Shown piece after piece: positions 1 through 8,074 of a stretch of 64,000 bases of DNA; within the stretch, counting starts at the first letter, position 1; the number at the start of each line of letters is the position of its first letter. Location: NCBI GenBank assembly GCA_943331445.1, contig CALQLO010000005.1:1-64000 (forward strand). Direction: 5' to 3'. This DNA is from Akkermansia muciniphila. GTDB taxonomy: Bacteria; Verrucomicrobiota; Verrucomicrobiia; Opitutales; UBA953. The notes beneath the pieces were generated by a model, which did not search any database, was not told where the DNA came from, and worked only from the letters and a program-made list of their open reading frames with translations. The translations under genes and the position numbers were made by a program.

Positions 1-840
1 AACGGTAGCTATGCCGGCAAGGTCGGCGTGATGGGCAGCTTCGATCTCTCGGTCCTGATTCGCGCGATTGAGCAGACCGCTGGGAGCGACTTGATGTCTT
101 CCCCGAGCCTTACCGTCCTCGACGGCAAGACGGCCGTCATCAAGGTCGCCCAGCTCCTCCGTTATCCGCAGGCCTATGGTGATACCCAATCCAACGTCGG
201 TGCCGCAACGACCGGTGCTGGTGCCGGTGGCGGTGGTGCTGGTGTGACGATCACGGCGGGTACGCCCCAGGACTTCACCGTCCAGGAAGTCGGTGTTACG
301 CTGGAAGTCACCCCGACCGTGGCTGCCGATGACTCCATTGCCCTCAACTTGAAGCCCAAGGTGACCGAATTCGAAGGCTTCGTTGAATACGGCGGCACCT
401 CGATCGCTATCTCCTCAGGCACGACCGTCACGGTGCCTTCGGGCTTTTTCCAGCCCATCTTCAGCACCCGTGAAGTCACCACCGACGTCACCGTCTTCGA
501 CGGCGCCACGGTGGTCATTGGCGGACTGACGCGCGAAGAAGTGAAGACGGTCGAGGACAAGGTCCCCGTCTTGGGCTCGATTCCTTTCATCGGTGCAGCC
601 TTCCGCTCCAGCGGCAAGACGATCCAGAAGCGCAGCTTGATGGTGTTTGTGACCGCTAACCTGGTTTCTCCAGGTGGCGCCACCCTCCGCAGCACGCATC
701 CGGGCATGCGCGCCGGTTCGACCTTCTCGAACCCCACCCTCGTTTCTCCGGGTGGCGCAGTCTACCGCGAGCCAATCGAAGCGGCCGCACCTGGTGCTGG
801 CATCTCGGCTCCGGCCCCCAAGCCTGAGGCTGCCAAGTAA
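1..840 (+). CDS. Type IV pilus/type II-type secretin, C-terminal part (Amuc_1098 family), partial
   Basis: The frame is open from base 1, so the 5' part lies outside the window; 279 residues are visible. The C-terminus has the secretin core: a stretch beginning QEVGVTLEVTPTV, a conserved strand pair VVIGGLTREE, and the late motif VPVLGSIPFIGAAFRS followed by SLMVFVTANLV. Such proteins form the outer-membrane ring through which type IV pili or secreted substrates pass. The overall look, with Gly-rich insertion GAGAGGGGAG and a Pro/Ala-rich tail, matches the Amuc_1098-type secretins of Verrucomicrobiota. The pilus assembly genes expected beside it would lie upstream of the window. A strong terminator follows, so this is the last gene of its operon. 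Confidence 0.88.
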   Translation, partial: NGSYAGKVGVMGSFDLSVLIRAIEQTAGSDLMSSPSLTVLDGKTAVIKVAQLLRYPQAYGDTQSNVGAATTGAGAGGGGAGVTITAGTPQDFTVQEVGVTLEVTPTVAADDSIALNLKPKVTEFEGFVEYGGTSIAISSGTTVTVPSGFFQPIFSTREVTTDVTVFDGATVVIGGLTREEVKTVEDKVPVLGSIPFIGAAFRSSGKTIQKRSLMVFVTANLVSPGGATLRSTHPGMRAGSTFSNPTLVSPGGAVYREPIEAAAPGAGISAPAPKPEAAK

Positions 841-862
841 GCCGATAGTCCATCGACTGAGA

Positions 863-893
863 CGGGCCCGCCACTTGGCGGGCCCGCTTTTTT
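863..893 (+). terminator. Rho-independent terminator after the secretin gene
   Basis: A perfect 10-bp GC-rich stem (863-872 with 877-886, loop ACTT) is followed by C and a run of six T. It ends the transcript of the secretin operon. Confidence 0.9.
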
Positions 894-929
894 CTCGAAG
901 GGGCGGAGGGGTCGGCCGACAATTCCGGC

Positions 930-1889
930 ATGCGCTGGCTGCTCGTGGATGGATTCAACCTAATCTTCCGGAGTCACTTCGCGATGGAGCGGTCGAATCT
1001 CCGACGTCAGTCGGACCAGTTCCCCACCGGGGCCCTGCATGGATGGATGAAGTCATTGCTCGATTTGCGCGAATCCGAGAAGCCTGATCGCTTGGCGGTC
1101 TTTTTCGATTTGGGCGGCTCCGATCGCCACCTTGCCGTCCTCCCGGAATACAAGGCTCAACGCGATGAAACCCCGGAGGACATCGTCTTGCAGCTGCCGG
1201 AGATCAAGCGCCTGACGGGACTCCTCGGGTTTCAGATTGTCGAAAAGCGTGGCGTCGAGGCGGATGACTTAATCGCCACGGCTGTGCATAAGCTCGCCGC
1301 TGCCGGCGACGAATGCATCATCGTCAGTGCCGATAAAGACTTCGGGCAATGCGTTGGGGGGAAGGTGCTACAGTTGGCGCCACCACCCACCGCTAACCCC
1401 GCCTTGGGCTGGCGGCGGATGGATGTGGCCGGGGTCACGGAAAAATTCGGCGTACCGCCAGAACGGATTGCCGACTATCTGGCGCTCGTGGGCGACGCCT
1501 CGGATAATATCCCTGGACTCCGCGGCGTGGGGCCGAAGACCGCGGTCAAATGGATTGCCGAGCATGGCGGGCTGGAAGGCGTGCTGGCAGCGGTCGACAT
1601 TATTCAACCCGAGCGTTTCCGGGAACAGCTTCGCCTCGAGGCCGAGCGGATCCGCGGAAACTTGAAATTGGTTACCTTCCAGACCGACTTTCCTTTTGAG
1701 CCCGGCACGCAACCGGCGGAGGATATCGATGGGGTCATCGCTTTCTTGGCGGAGATGGAGATGCACTCCACCTTGCGTCGCTATCAGACGAAGCACGGCC
1801 GCGCGGAAAGCCCGTTACCCTCGGTCGTGCCCAAGGCGGTGAGCAAGCCGTCCCCGCCGACGGAACCTCGCCAGGGCGAGTTATTCTGA
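930..1889 (+). CDS. 5'-3' exonuclease (FEN family, PolI N-terminal domain-like), stand-alone
   Basis: A 319-residue protein of the flap endonuclease/PolI 5'-nuclease family, which removes RNA primers and 5' flaps. Visible acidic metal-binding motifs are LLVDGFN (residues 4-10), GVEADDLI (108-115), SADKDF (133-138) and GDASDNIPG (188-196). These are followed by the helix-hairpin-helix GVGPKTA (199-205) that grips DNA. There is no polymerase domain, so it is a separate nuclease rather than PolI; the C-terminal 30 residues are Pro-rich and probably disordered. It has its own intergenic upstream region after the secretin terminator. Whether it replaces or supplements the PolI exonuclease cannot be told here. 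Confidence 0.9.
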   Translation: MRWLLVDGFNLIFRSHFAMERSNLRRQSDQFPTGALHGWMKSLLDLRESEKPDRLAVFFDLGGSDRHLAVLPEYKAQRDETPEDIVLQLPEIKRLTGLLGFQIVEKRGVEADDLIATAVHKLAAAGDECIIVSADKDFGQCVGGKVLQLAPPPTANPALGWRRMDVAGVTEKFGVPPERIADYLALVGDASDNIPGLRGVGPKTAVKWIAEHGGLEGVLAAVDIIQPERFREQLRLEAERIRGNLKLVTFQTDFPFEPGTQPAEDIDGVIAFLAEMEMHSTLRRYQTKHGRAESPLPSVVPKAVSKPSPPTEPRQGELF

Positions 1890-1890
1890 G

Positions 1891-1923
1891 CCAACAAAAA
1901 GGCCCGCCGGTAAGGGCGGGCCT
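1891..1923 (-). terminator. Terminator of the 1948-3636 minus-strand genes (possibly bidirectional)
   Basis: A perfect 9-bp stem (1900-1908 with 1915-1923, six-base loop) sits between convergent genes. Read on the minus strand it is followed by five T, so it mainly serves the minus-strand gene ending at 1948. On the plus strand there is no T run. Confidence 0.8.
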
Positions 1924-1947
1924 GATGAGCAAAGCCTCGGGTGGGGC

Positions 1948-2760
1948 TTAGTTCTTTTTATCGGCCTTCTTTTCAACCTTCGGCGCTTCGATGGTCGCCT
2001 GAGCGGCCGGAGCACCGTGGTTCTTTTCAACGTAGGCCTTCACTTCGTCCTGCGTGAGGGCGACCCAGAACTTGGCTTCGAGGACGTCGAAGACGATGTT
2101 GTTGGTGAAGAGGCCGTAGGTCTTACCCATGTGTTCGGCGTTCTTGGTGAGGATTTCGGTGACCTTGGCGATGTCGTCCTGGATGCGCTTCTTGGCGGCT
2201 TCATCGGCGGCGGACTGCTCGGCAGCGCGGAGCTGGAGGAGGCTGTTCTGCTGGGCCTGGATGATGTTGATATTGCGCTCGAAGAGAGGGATGTGTTCGC
2301 CAGTCATCTTGCAGAGCTGGATCATCTTCTGGTTACCACGGGCGACAACGTCGTTTTCCTTGAACTCGGGGTTCTTGCGGAGTTCGGCGATTTGTTCATC
2401 GGTCACCGGGGACATCAGCTGGATGGCGTCGTTCTGGATGAAGTGCGGGCGAATCGCGACCGTATCCATCTTGAAGCCGTAGACCTTCTCGAAGATGCCG
2501 TCCTTCTGGTTGAAGTCTTGGAGCTCGGTTTCGCGCTGCTTGGTCACGGCGTCCTTCTCGGCGTCGGTGAGGGCGTTCTGGATGCGCTGGTTGAGTTCAA
2601 CGATCTTCTGGGCCTGGGCGACCATGACGTTCACATCATTGCTGAAGCGCGTGAGGGTCTCCGGGTGGCTGATCGTGACGAACTTGAAGAAGACCTTATT
2701 GTCGTGCTGCAGGAGGTTGTCGTCGACCTTGGGGGCAGCGGGGGTGTCGGTGGCTGGCAT
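1948..2760 (-). CDS. Hypothetical helical protein, paralogue of the next gene upstream, without signal peptide
   Basis: I do not recognise a named family. The 270-residue product is rich in charged residues and Gln/Lys, and is probably mostly alpha-helical. It shares an ordered set of features with the 280-residue product at 2794-3636: an N-terminal coiled stretch ending NALTDAE (NALTTPE in the other), then YGF, a beta-like stretch HFIQNDAIQLMSPVTDEQIAEL, and an INIIQAQQNSLLQL helix. An in-frame stop shortly upstream of the ATG rules out a missed signal peptide, so this copy appears cytoplasmic while its paralogue looks exported. The C-terminus is Ala/Lys-rich (KVEKKADKKN). The two genes are 33 bases apart and probably co-transcribed. 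Confidence 0.8.
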   Translation of the reverse strand: MPATDTPAAPKVDDNLLQHDNKVFFKFVTISHPETLTRFSNDVNVMVAQAQKIVELNQRIQNALTDAEKDAVTKQRETELQDFNQKDGIFEKVYGFKMDTVAIRPHFIQNDAIQLMSPVTDEQIAELRKNPEFKENDVVARGNQKMIQLCKMTGEHIPLFERNINIIQAQQNSLLQLRAAEQSAADEAAKKRIQDDIAKVTEILTKNAEHMGKTYGLFTNNIVFDVLEAKFWVALTQDEVKAYVEKNHGAPAAQATIEAPKVEKKADKKN

Positions 2761-2793
2761 GGGAGTACTGGGGTTTGGGGTGGGGTGGGGAAA

Positions 2794-3636
2794 TTACTTC
2801 TTTTCGGGGGTGTTGCGGGCGTCGATGGCCTTCTTTTCGTCCTCGGTGATCTGGACGTTCAGCTTACCTTCAGAAGGGAGGGTGAGGGCATCCGCGGTGA
2901 AATCGAAGCCATGGGCCTTCTTGAATTCTTCGAGGCTCTTGTTGAGCTCGTCCTGGACTTCCTTGATAGCCTTCTCGACCTTCTTCTTGTCGTCGTCCTT
3001 GGTCAGCTTGGGCTGGAGGTCGATGAGCTGCTGGAGTTGCTTCTTTCCTTCGGTGATACGGCTGAGGGACTGGCCGAAGGTTTCGACTTCGACCTGGCCG
3101 GCGATGGTGTTGCGGATGTGGTACTTCTTTTCGCCCATGGCGATGATCGTGTCGGGCTTGAAGTCTTTAGCGGCGGAGAGCTTGGTGAAGTCCTCGTTGG
3201 AGACCGGGGTGGCGATGATGGCCTTGGTGGTCACGAACTGGTAGGGGCGCTCGATGCTGAAGCCATTATAGAGCTTGGTCATCGACTCGTTGTCTCCCTT
3301 GAGCTTGGCGGTCTTGGCGGCGATATCATGGCCACGAGCTTCGCGCTCAGGGGTGGTCAGGGCGTTTTCCAGGAAGACCTGCAGGCGCTTGAGCTCTTCG
3401 ACCTGCTGGGACAAGACGCGCACGTTCTGCTGGAACTGAAGGCAGTCATTGATGCTCTTGCCGCTCCAGACTTCGACGAGGTAGGTCTTCTGGTCGGCCT
3501 TGGCGGCCGGCTTGGCTTCGGCCGCAGGAGCTGCGGCTGGCGCCTTGATTTCGGCGGGCTTGGATTCGGGTGCTTTGTTTTCCTGAGCATTCAGGGAGAT
3601 GCAAAGTGCAGCCAAGAGGAACGAGAACTTGTTCAT
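2794..3636 (-). CDS. Hypothetical exported helical protein, paralogue of the following gene
   Basis: A 280-residue protein starting with a signal peptide (MNKFSFLLAALCISLNAQE), then an Ala/Pro/Lys-rich low-complexity linker to about residue 50. After that comes a largely helical domain with heptad-like stretches such as VLSQQVEELKRLQVFLENAL. It aligns by eye over most of its length with the 1948-2760 product, so the pair is a tandem duplication that has diverged strongly. The predicted site of action is periplasmic or cell-surface. No enzymatic motif is visible. It is the first gene of the two-gene unit. Confidence 0.8.
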   Translation of the reverse strand: MNKFSFLLAALCISLNAQENKAPESKPAEIKAPAAAPAAEAKPAAKADQKTYLVEVWSGKSINDCLQFQQNVRVLSQQVEELKRLQVFLENALTTPEREARGHDIAAKTAKLKGDNESMTKLYNGFSIERPYQFVTTKAIIATPVSNEDFTKLSAAKDFKPDTIIAMGEKKYHIRNTIAGQVEVETFGQSLSRITEGKKQLQQLIDLQPKLTKDDDKKKVEKAIKEVQDELNKSLEEFKKAHGFDFTADALTLPSEGKLNVQITEDEKKAIDARNTPEKK

Positions 3637-3704
3637 GGGATGGGGGAGGGAGGTTTGAACATACGGTTTTACCCCCCTTGGACTACAAAAAAATGCTGGA
3701 CCCC

Positions 3705-4523
3705 TTACTTTAGTGGCTTTTTGAAGGAACGCTCAATAATCGCTGGTAAATCGATGCTTTCGGCCTGTTTTTGCAATTCCTCGTCGGCTAAGACGGCCCG
3801 GACCTTTGGGTGGTCGATAAATCCTGTTAAGTCATTGTTGTTCAACAACTCACGAACTTTTTTATCTTCCCAGGCTTGGAAAAAAGAGGGGTGGGCGGCC
3901 AGGGCCCGGATTTCCGTCTGCGCCATGAGGCGCTTGCGGGCTTCGGGGTCCGACATCAGCCGCCGGGCCTGCTTGATGAGGACTTTTTGGCGCTCCGGGA
4001 TGGGCGACCAACTTTTGAGATGCTGGGTCAGGCTGGTGCCTGCGAGGTCATTGCGCAACTCGACCGTCCAGTGGTGCCGCTTGGAGGCTGGCGCTTCGAA
4101 GAGGTCGTAGACGGAAGCGATGGTCGCAAGGGCCCCGACTAATATTAAAAAATAAAGGAGCCCGGTCCAGCAGCCGATGAAGGCCCCGAGCACGGGACTT
4201 TCGGCTTCCGTCTGGCCTTCGGGGAGGCGGCCGAGGCGCCAGAAGAGGGCGTAGCAAAGCAAGCCGGCCGCGCAGGATAGGATGACGATGCCCGCGGTAC
4301 CGCGGAGGATCCAAGGGAAGGCGGTCCCTTGCAGGCAGGCGTGCCCTAAGTCCGACCCGAACACCCAGCCGACGGTCTGCCCGACGGCGATGGCCGCTGG
4401 GCCAGCCAGTTGGCGCAGGGGGCCGCGACGGTAGCCACGCCAAGCCCCGCGCACCATCAGCAAGGCGAGCAGGCCGAGGGCGACCCAGATGGTCACGGAA
4501 AGATGGTCGGCAACGGAAGTCAT
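3705..4523 (-). CDS. CvpA-like integral membrane protein
   Basis: A 272-residue protein with about four N-terminal membrane segments (around residues 8-25, 40-60, 72-95 and 108-138) and a soluble C-terminal half. The arrangement and the phrase GAWRGYRRGPLRQLAGPAAI resemble the CvpA (colicin V production) family. In CvpA a Gly-rich first loop follows TM1. The C-terminal part contains short helices of the type DPEARKRLMAQTEIRALAAHPSF and NDLTGFIDHPKVRAVLADEEL, which look like two imperfect helical repeats. Its start codon overlaps the stop of the kinase gene at 4523 by one base (TGATG), which suggests translational coupling. CvpA function is poorly defined, so no precise role is claimed. Confidence 0.65.
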   Translation of the reverse strand: MTSVADHLSVTIWVALGLLALLMVRGAWRGYRRGPLRQLAGPAAIAVGQTVGWVFGSDLGHACLQGTAFPWILRGTAGIVILSCAAGLLCYALFWRLGRLPEGQTEAESPVLGAFIGCWTGLLYFLILVGALATIASVYDLFEAPASKRHHWTVELRNDLAGTSLTQHLKSWSPIPERQKVLIKQARRLMSDPEARKRLMAQTEIRALAAHPSFFQAWEDKKVRELLNNNDLTGFIDHPKVRAVLADEELQKQAESIDLPAIIERSFKKPLK

Positions 4524-5629
4524 CAGCGCGTGCCGAGTACTTTCCGGATCGAGGTTTCCCGGGCCTCGATGCTTTCCGCGAGCTTGAACTGCACGAGGGC
4601 GCGACGGAGATTATGACCCGGGTAGCGCACCTTGAAATAAACATCCCCAGCCAAATGGTCCGCTAAGAAGCGAATGCCGAGTTCGAGGGGAATCAGGTGG
4701 ATGCAGTCGAAGAGATAACGATGGTCCGCGGGGCTAAGGAAATCCTGGGCATGGGCCAGATAACCCCTGTAAATCATGCTAAATAGGTCGAGGTCGAAGA
4801 CGACCGAGCCGAGCTCGGCGGCATCTTCTCCGGCGGGGTTGCACACCGAGCGCGTGGCATCACCGATGTCGTAGTGGACGAGCCCAGGTTGGACGGTGTC
4901 GAGGTCGACAATGCAGGTGCCGCGGTCAGTCGCGGTATCAATCATGATGTTCCCGACCTTGGGGTCGCCGTGCGTGGTGCGTAGGCGCAAGTCGCCCTGG
5001 CGGAGGGCGTTTTCGAGCACGGAGCAACGGGCGCGGTGAGTTTCGACGAAGCGGACCGCGCGCTTGGTTTCGAGCGAGGCGTTGAGTCGTTCCTGGCCGC
5101 CGGGGGTCGCGAGGGCCGCATCCATCTTGGCAAGGTAGCCAGGCGTGACGTGGAAGCCGGGCAGGGCGTAGCCGAGCTTCTCGGGCGGGAGATCGCTGAC
5201 CATCCGATGGAAGTGCCCGAGGACGATGCCAGCTTCGTGCGCATGTTCTGGGCTCCGGACTTTTTCAAAGGCATGCGCGCTGGCGATCTGCGAGATGGCT
5301 CGCCAGAGGTCTCCATCGCTATCCGTCACCCAATCCTCCCCTGCCTTGGTTTGGATGATTTTGGGGAGCTGCCAGATACGGTCAGCACCTTCGGCCTCGG
5401 CCTCGAGCTTGGCGTGGCAGTGATCCGTGAGCACCCGCATGTTCTGCATAATCGCCTCGGGGTCCGGAAAGACGGACTTCCGGATACGTTGCACAATGAA
5501 GCGCTGCTCGGAGAAAGTGGTCCGGAAAATCGCCAGGTAGGTATCGTTCACGTTGCCCGAGCCATAGGGCTCGACGGTGACGAGCCTCCCTTGGACATCG
5601 AACTGGCGGGCGATTAGGGCGGCTCGCAT
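4523..5629 (-). CDS. APH/choline-kinase-fold small-molecule phosphotransferase (NahK-like)
   Basis: The 368-residue product belongs to the aminoglycoside phosphotransferase/choline kinase superfamily. The catalytic loop is TTHGDPKVGNIMI (Brenner-type HGDxxxxN) and the metal-binding Asp follows in CIVDLDTVQPG. The N-terminal lobe starts with a Gly-loop-like segment VEPYGSGNVNDTYLA. Length, the long C-terminal helical part and the N-terminal motif GSGNVNDTY recall N-acetylhexosamine 1-kinases (NahK), which phosphorylate sugars at C1. Aminoglycoside resistance is unlikely. The substrate assignment is inference. The gene precedes the CvpA-like gene with a one-base overlap. Confidence 0.75.
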   Translation of the reverse strand: MRAALIARQFDVQGRLVTVEPYGSGNVNDTYLAIFRTTFSEQRFIVQRIRKSVFPDPEAIMQNMRVLTDHCHAKLEAEAEGADRIWQLPKIIQTKAGEDWVTDSDGDLWRAISQIASAHAFEKVRSPEHAHEAGIVLGHFHRMVSDLPPEKLGYALPGFHVTPGYLAKMDAALATPGGQERLNASLETKRAVRFVETHRARCSVLENALRQGDLRLRTTHGDPKVGNIMIDTATDRGTCIVDLDTVQPGLVHYDIGDATRSVCNPAGEDAAELGSVVFDLDLFSMIYRGYLAHAQDFLSPADHRYLFDCIHLIPLELGIRFLADHLAGDVYFKVRYPGHNLRRALVQFKLAESIEARETSIRKVLGTR

Positions 5630-5739
5630 GAGGCTTTAGGGGTAATTTGCGGTTCTAGTCGGGGGTGGCGAGGGCATTCCCGCTCCGCCAAGGCTTGATT
5701 TTCGGAGGCGACTCCCCATGTTCACCCTTCCTCTGCGCC

Positions 5740-5815
5740 GCCACCTTAGCTCAGCTGGTAGAGCATCTCATTCGTAATGAGAATGTCGCCGGTTCAAATC
5801 CGGCAGGTGGCTCCA
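5740..5815 (+). tRNA. tRNA-Thr (anticodon CGT)
   Basis: The cloverleaf folds fully. The 7-bp acceptor is 5740-5746 with 5805-5811. The anticodon stem TCTCA/TGAGA encloses loop TTCGTAA, with anticodon CGT at 5773-5775. The T-arm is GCCGG-TTCAAAT-CCGGC. The discriminator is T5812 and CCA is encoded at 5813-5815. It reads ACG codons. Confidence 0.97.
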
Positions 5816-5879
5816 GCGCAGGGGACAATTTTCGACCCGCCCGTTTGCCCCGCCAGGCTTTTACCTTAACCTTCCCGCT

Positions 5880-6839
5880 ATGAGTCGCGCCGACCATCCG
5901 CCCCGCAGCCGGGATCTCTCCCGCCGCTATGATCGGGCCTTCCGGGCAGATGACGCCTATCGCGCGACCTTGCCGGATATGCAGAACAAGGACGCCTCCC
6001 AGATTCAAGGAGCGAACGTCCCGATTCAGCACGTGGGCATCTCCGGCTTTCGTCTGCCGATGCTTGTCGCGACGCGCGACGGCAAGCCGATCACGCTCGA
6101 ATGCACGGTGACGGGGTCGGTGTCCCTCGCGGCCGATCGCAAGGGTATCAACATGTCCCGCATTATGAGGACCTTTTACGAATTTAAGGACCGCGTGGTT
6201 TCGCATGAGTTACTGGAGGAAATTCTGATCCGCTATAAGAAGGACCTCGAGTGCAGTCGCGCGCGTATCATGGTCGAGTTTCGTTACCCTATCCTGCAGA
6301 AGTCACTCCGTTCGGGTCTCGAGGGTTGGCAGTATTACCGCGCGGTGCTCGAAGGTACGATTGATGACCTCGACCGCCTCCGCCGTTACGTCCATTTCGA
6401 TTTCGTTTATTCTTCCGCCTGCCCTTGTTCCGCCGAACTCACCGAGCACGCCCGCGAAGAGCGCAATGCCTACGGCATTCCCCACTCCCAGCGCTCTAAG
6501 GCCCGGGTGGTCGCCGAGGTTTCTCCTGGCCGCGCGCTGTTCGTCGAGGACATGAAGGATCTCTGCCTCAAGGGCCTTCAGACTGAGACCCAGGTCATGG
6601 TGAAGCGCGAGGATGAGCAGGCCTTCGCCGAGCTCAATGGAGCTTATTCTAAGTTTGTCGAAGACGCCGCCCGGGTCGTTTACGAACAGTTCGACGGCGA
6701 TGCACGCGTGCGCGACTTCGTTATCGCCTGTTCCCACCTCGAGTCCCTGCACTCCCATGATGCCGTCTCGGTCATCAACAAGGGGATGCCCAGCGGGCTT
6801 TCGGCCGATTTCAGTAATTTCAGAGACCTAATCTGCTAG
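5880..6839 (+). CDS. folE2: GTP cyclohydrolase I type 2 (GTP cyclohydrolase FolE2)
   Basis: The 319-residue enzyme opens the GTP ring to give 7,8-dihydroneopterin triphosphate, the first step of folate (and queuosine-type) synthesis. FolE2 signatures are present: LPDMQN near residue 32, [12 protein letters not shown], the metal-ligand segment [10 protein letters not shown] with Cys, and [10 protein letters not shown]. Family members are known to use metals other than zinc and can replace or accompany FolE. The ATG at 5880 is the first possible start after the tRNA. The gene is 65 bases downstream of tRNA-Thr and may share its transcript. folK and folB of the same pathway lie at 35-36 kb. Confidence 0.95.
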   Translation: MSRADHPPRSRDLSRRYDRAFRADDAYRATLPDMQNKDASQIQGANVPIQHVGISGFRLPMLVATRDGKPITLECTVTGSVSLAADRKGINMSRIMRTFYEFKDRVVSHELLEEILIRYKKDLECSRARIMVEFRYPILQKSLRSGLEGWQYYRAVLEGTIDDLDRLRRYVHFDFVYSSACPCSAELTEHAREERNAYGIPHSQRSKARVVAEVSPGRALFVEDMKDLCLKGLQTETQVMVKREDEQAFAELNGAYSKFVEDAARVVYEQFDGDARVRDFVIACSHLESLHSHDAVSVINKGMPSGLSADFSNFRDLIC

Positions 6840-6889
6840 TCTGCTGACGGCTTGCCCATCCCGGGTGACCGTCCTACGGTCACTTTCAT

Positions 6890-6968
6890 GAGGGGGTAGC
6901 TCAGCTGGATTCAGAGCAGCAGCCTTCTAAGCCGCCGGTCGCGGGTTCGAGTCCCGCCCTCCTCACCA
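6890..6968 (+). tRNA. tRNA-Arg (anticodon TCT)
   Basis: The acceptor 6890-6896 pairs with 6958-6964 (one G-T pair). The D-stem is GCTC/GAGC, the anticodon loop CTTCTAA carries TCT at 6926-6928, and the T-arm is GCGGG-TTCGAGT-CCCGC. The discriminator is A6965 and CCA is encoded at 6966-6968. It reads AGA codons. The anticodon stem GCAGC/GCCGC has one A-C mismatch (A6921 opposite C6933). Confidence 0.95.
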
Positions 6969-6972
6969 CTTT

Positions 6973-7017
6973 CAAGCCCTCCGACTTATTCTAGGTCGGA
7001 GGGCTTGTCGTTTCTTG
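6973..7017 (+). terminator. Hairpin terminator after tRNA-Arg
   Basis: A perfect 13-bp inverted repeat (6973-6985 with 6995-7007, 9-base loop) directly follows the tRNA and is trailed by TCGTTTCTTG. The T tract is weak, but stem length and position fit a terminator or a 3'-processing stop. Confidence 0.7.
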
Positions 7018-7063
7018 GGCGTCCTGGGCTTGCGACAGGCCAGCCCTCCGACTACTCCAAGTC

Positions 7064-7200
7064 ATGCAAATCCACGTCGCCCGTAATTCCGCCCAGCTCG
7101 GAATCTTCGCCCCCGAGGAAATCACCGCTGGCCTGCAGTCGGGTCGCTTCCTCGCCTCCGACCTCGCCTGGCGCGAGGGCATGCCCTCATGGACGCCACT
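7064..7200 (+). repeat. 137-bp perfect direct repeat, copy 1 (start of GYF_2 gene 1)
   Basis: Bases 7064-7200 are identical to 7938-8074 when the two are read side by side. The repeat starts exactly at each ATG and encodes the GYF_2 domain; identity breaks off at the codon for Leu in TPLGDW. Sequences upstream of the two ATGs are not alike. Confidence 0.95.
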
Positions 7201-7930
7201 CGGTGACTGGGATGAATTTCGCGGCGCCGGCGTGCCGCCCCTGTCCCCGTCTTTCCCGCCCGCCTTCGGCGCACAAGACGCAGCCGCCCTCCCGATGCCC
7301 TCTTGGGAACGCGGATCCTCATTCGCCAACCATTGGGCGACCATTCGTGAGGTCGCTTTGGATCCGGTGCGCACCTTTGCGAATATGCGCGATGGTGGCT
7401 ATGCCCGCCCAATCGCCTTTACCTACTGGTCGCTCTTGCCAGCGTGGGTTTGCGGTAGCCTGCTATACGGCGGGCTGATTATCTTCATGCTAACGGTAGG
7501 CAAACAGGCTGGTGGTGCCCTCCCGCGCGATCAGGCGATGGAATGGCTGGGCAGCCTCGGCGCTGGCACCGCGGCGCTTATCGTTTCCGCCGTGCTGGCA
7601 CTTTTCTTCCTGTTCGTGCCATTGTTCAATTTTGTGGTTGCCGCAATCACCCACGTGCTGCTTCTCCCGTGGGGTCCGTCGGGTAGTTATGCTCAGACTT
7701 ATCGAGCCAACGCCTATGCCTATGGCGCCTTCATGCCCTTCGGCTTTATTCCGTGTGTCAATTATGTCGTGATGCCTTGGCAGCTAGTGGCGGCCATTAT
7801 TGCGCATTCGCAGGTCCATCGGATCGCGTGGTGGAAGGTGGCGCTTTCACTCGTGGTTATTCCCTGCTGCTGCGTCTGTGGCGTTTATGCGATGCTGTTT
7901 GCCTCGCTCGCCGACAAGTTCGGCCGCTAA
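7064..7930 (+). CDS. GYF_2-domain membrane protein with Yip1-like membrane part (copy 1)
   Basis: The 288-residue product has an N-terminal GYF_2-type (DUF4339) domain of about 55 residues: IHVARNSAQLGIFAPEEI, then DLAWREGMPSWTPLGDW. A Pro-rich linker follows, then a membrane part with hydrophobic segments around residues 112-145, 167-205, 217-250 and 256-280 that resembles Yip1 proteins. GYF_2 domains are thought to be peptide-binding modules; the function of such fusions in bacteria is unknown. Its first 137 bases are identical to the start of the next gene. A Cys-rich run CCCVC lies in the last membrane segment, as in copy 2. Confidence 0.8.
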   Translation: MQIHVARNSAQLGIFAPEEITAGLQSGRFLASDLAWREGMPSWTPLGDWDEFRGAGVPPLSPSFPPAFGAQDAAALPMPSWERGSSFANHWATIREVALDPVRTFANMRDGGYARPIAFTYWSLLPAWVCGSLLYGGLIIFMLTVGKQAGGALPRDQAMEWLGSLGAGTAALIVSAVLALFFLFVPLFNFVVAAITHVLLLPWGPSGSYAQTYRANAYAYGAFMPFGFIPCVNYVVMPWQLVAAIIAHSQVHRIAWWKVALSLVVIPCCCVCGVYAMLFASLADKFGR

Positions 7931-7937
7931 GTTTCTT

Positions 7938-8074
7938 ATGCAAATCCACGTCGCCCGTAATTCCGCCCAGCTCGGAATCTTCGCCCCCGAGGAAATCACC
8001 GCTGGCCTGCAGTCGGGTCGCTTCCTCGCCTCCGACCTCGCCTGGCGCGAGGGCATGCCCTCATGGACGCCACT
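7938..8074 (+). repeat. 137-bp perfect direct repeat, copy 2 (start of GYF_2 gene 2)
   Basis: Identical to 7064-7200, with repeat period 874 bases. The downstream membrane domains differ strongly, which suggests recent gene conversion or domain copying limited to the 5' end. Confidence 0.95.

Noticed and set aside
2017-4110. A 697-codon plus-strand open frame antisense to three genes
   Set aside because: It mirrors codon bias of the minus-strand genes (Leu/Val/Asp/Glu-rich, low complexity), lies opposite well-formed proteins and has no recognisable domain.
4523-5629. Aminoglycoside resistance kinase
   Set aside because: The HGD motif is shared by many kinases of the fold; length and N-terminal GSGNVNDTY fit sugar-kinase-like members better, and the context is housekeeping.
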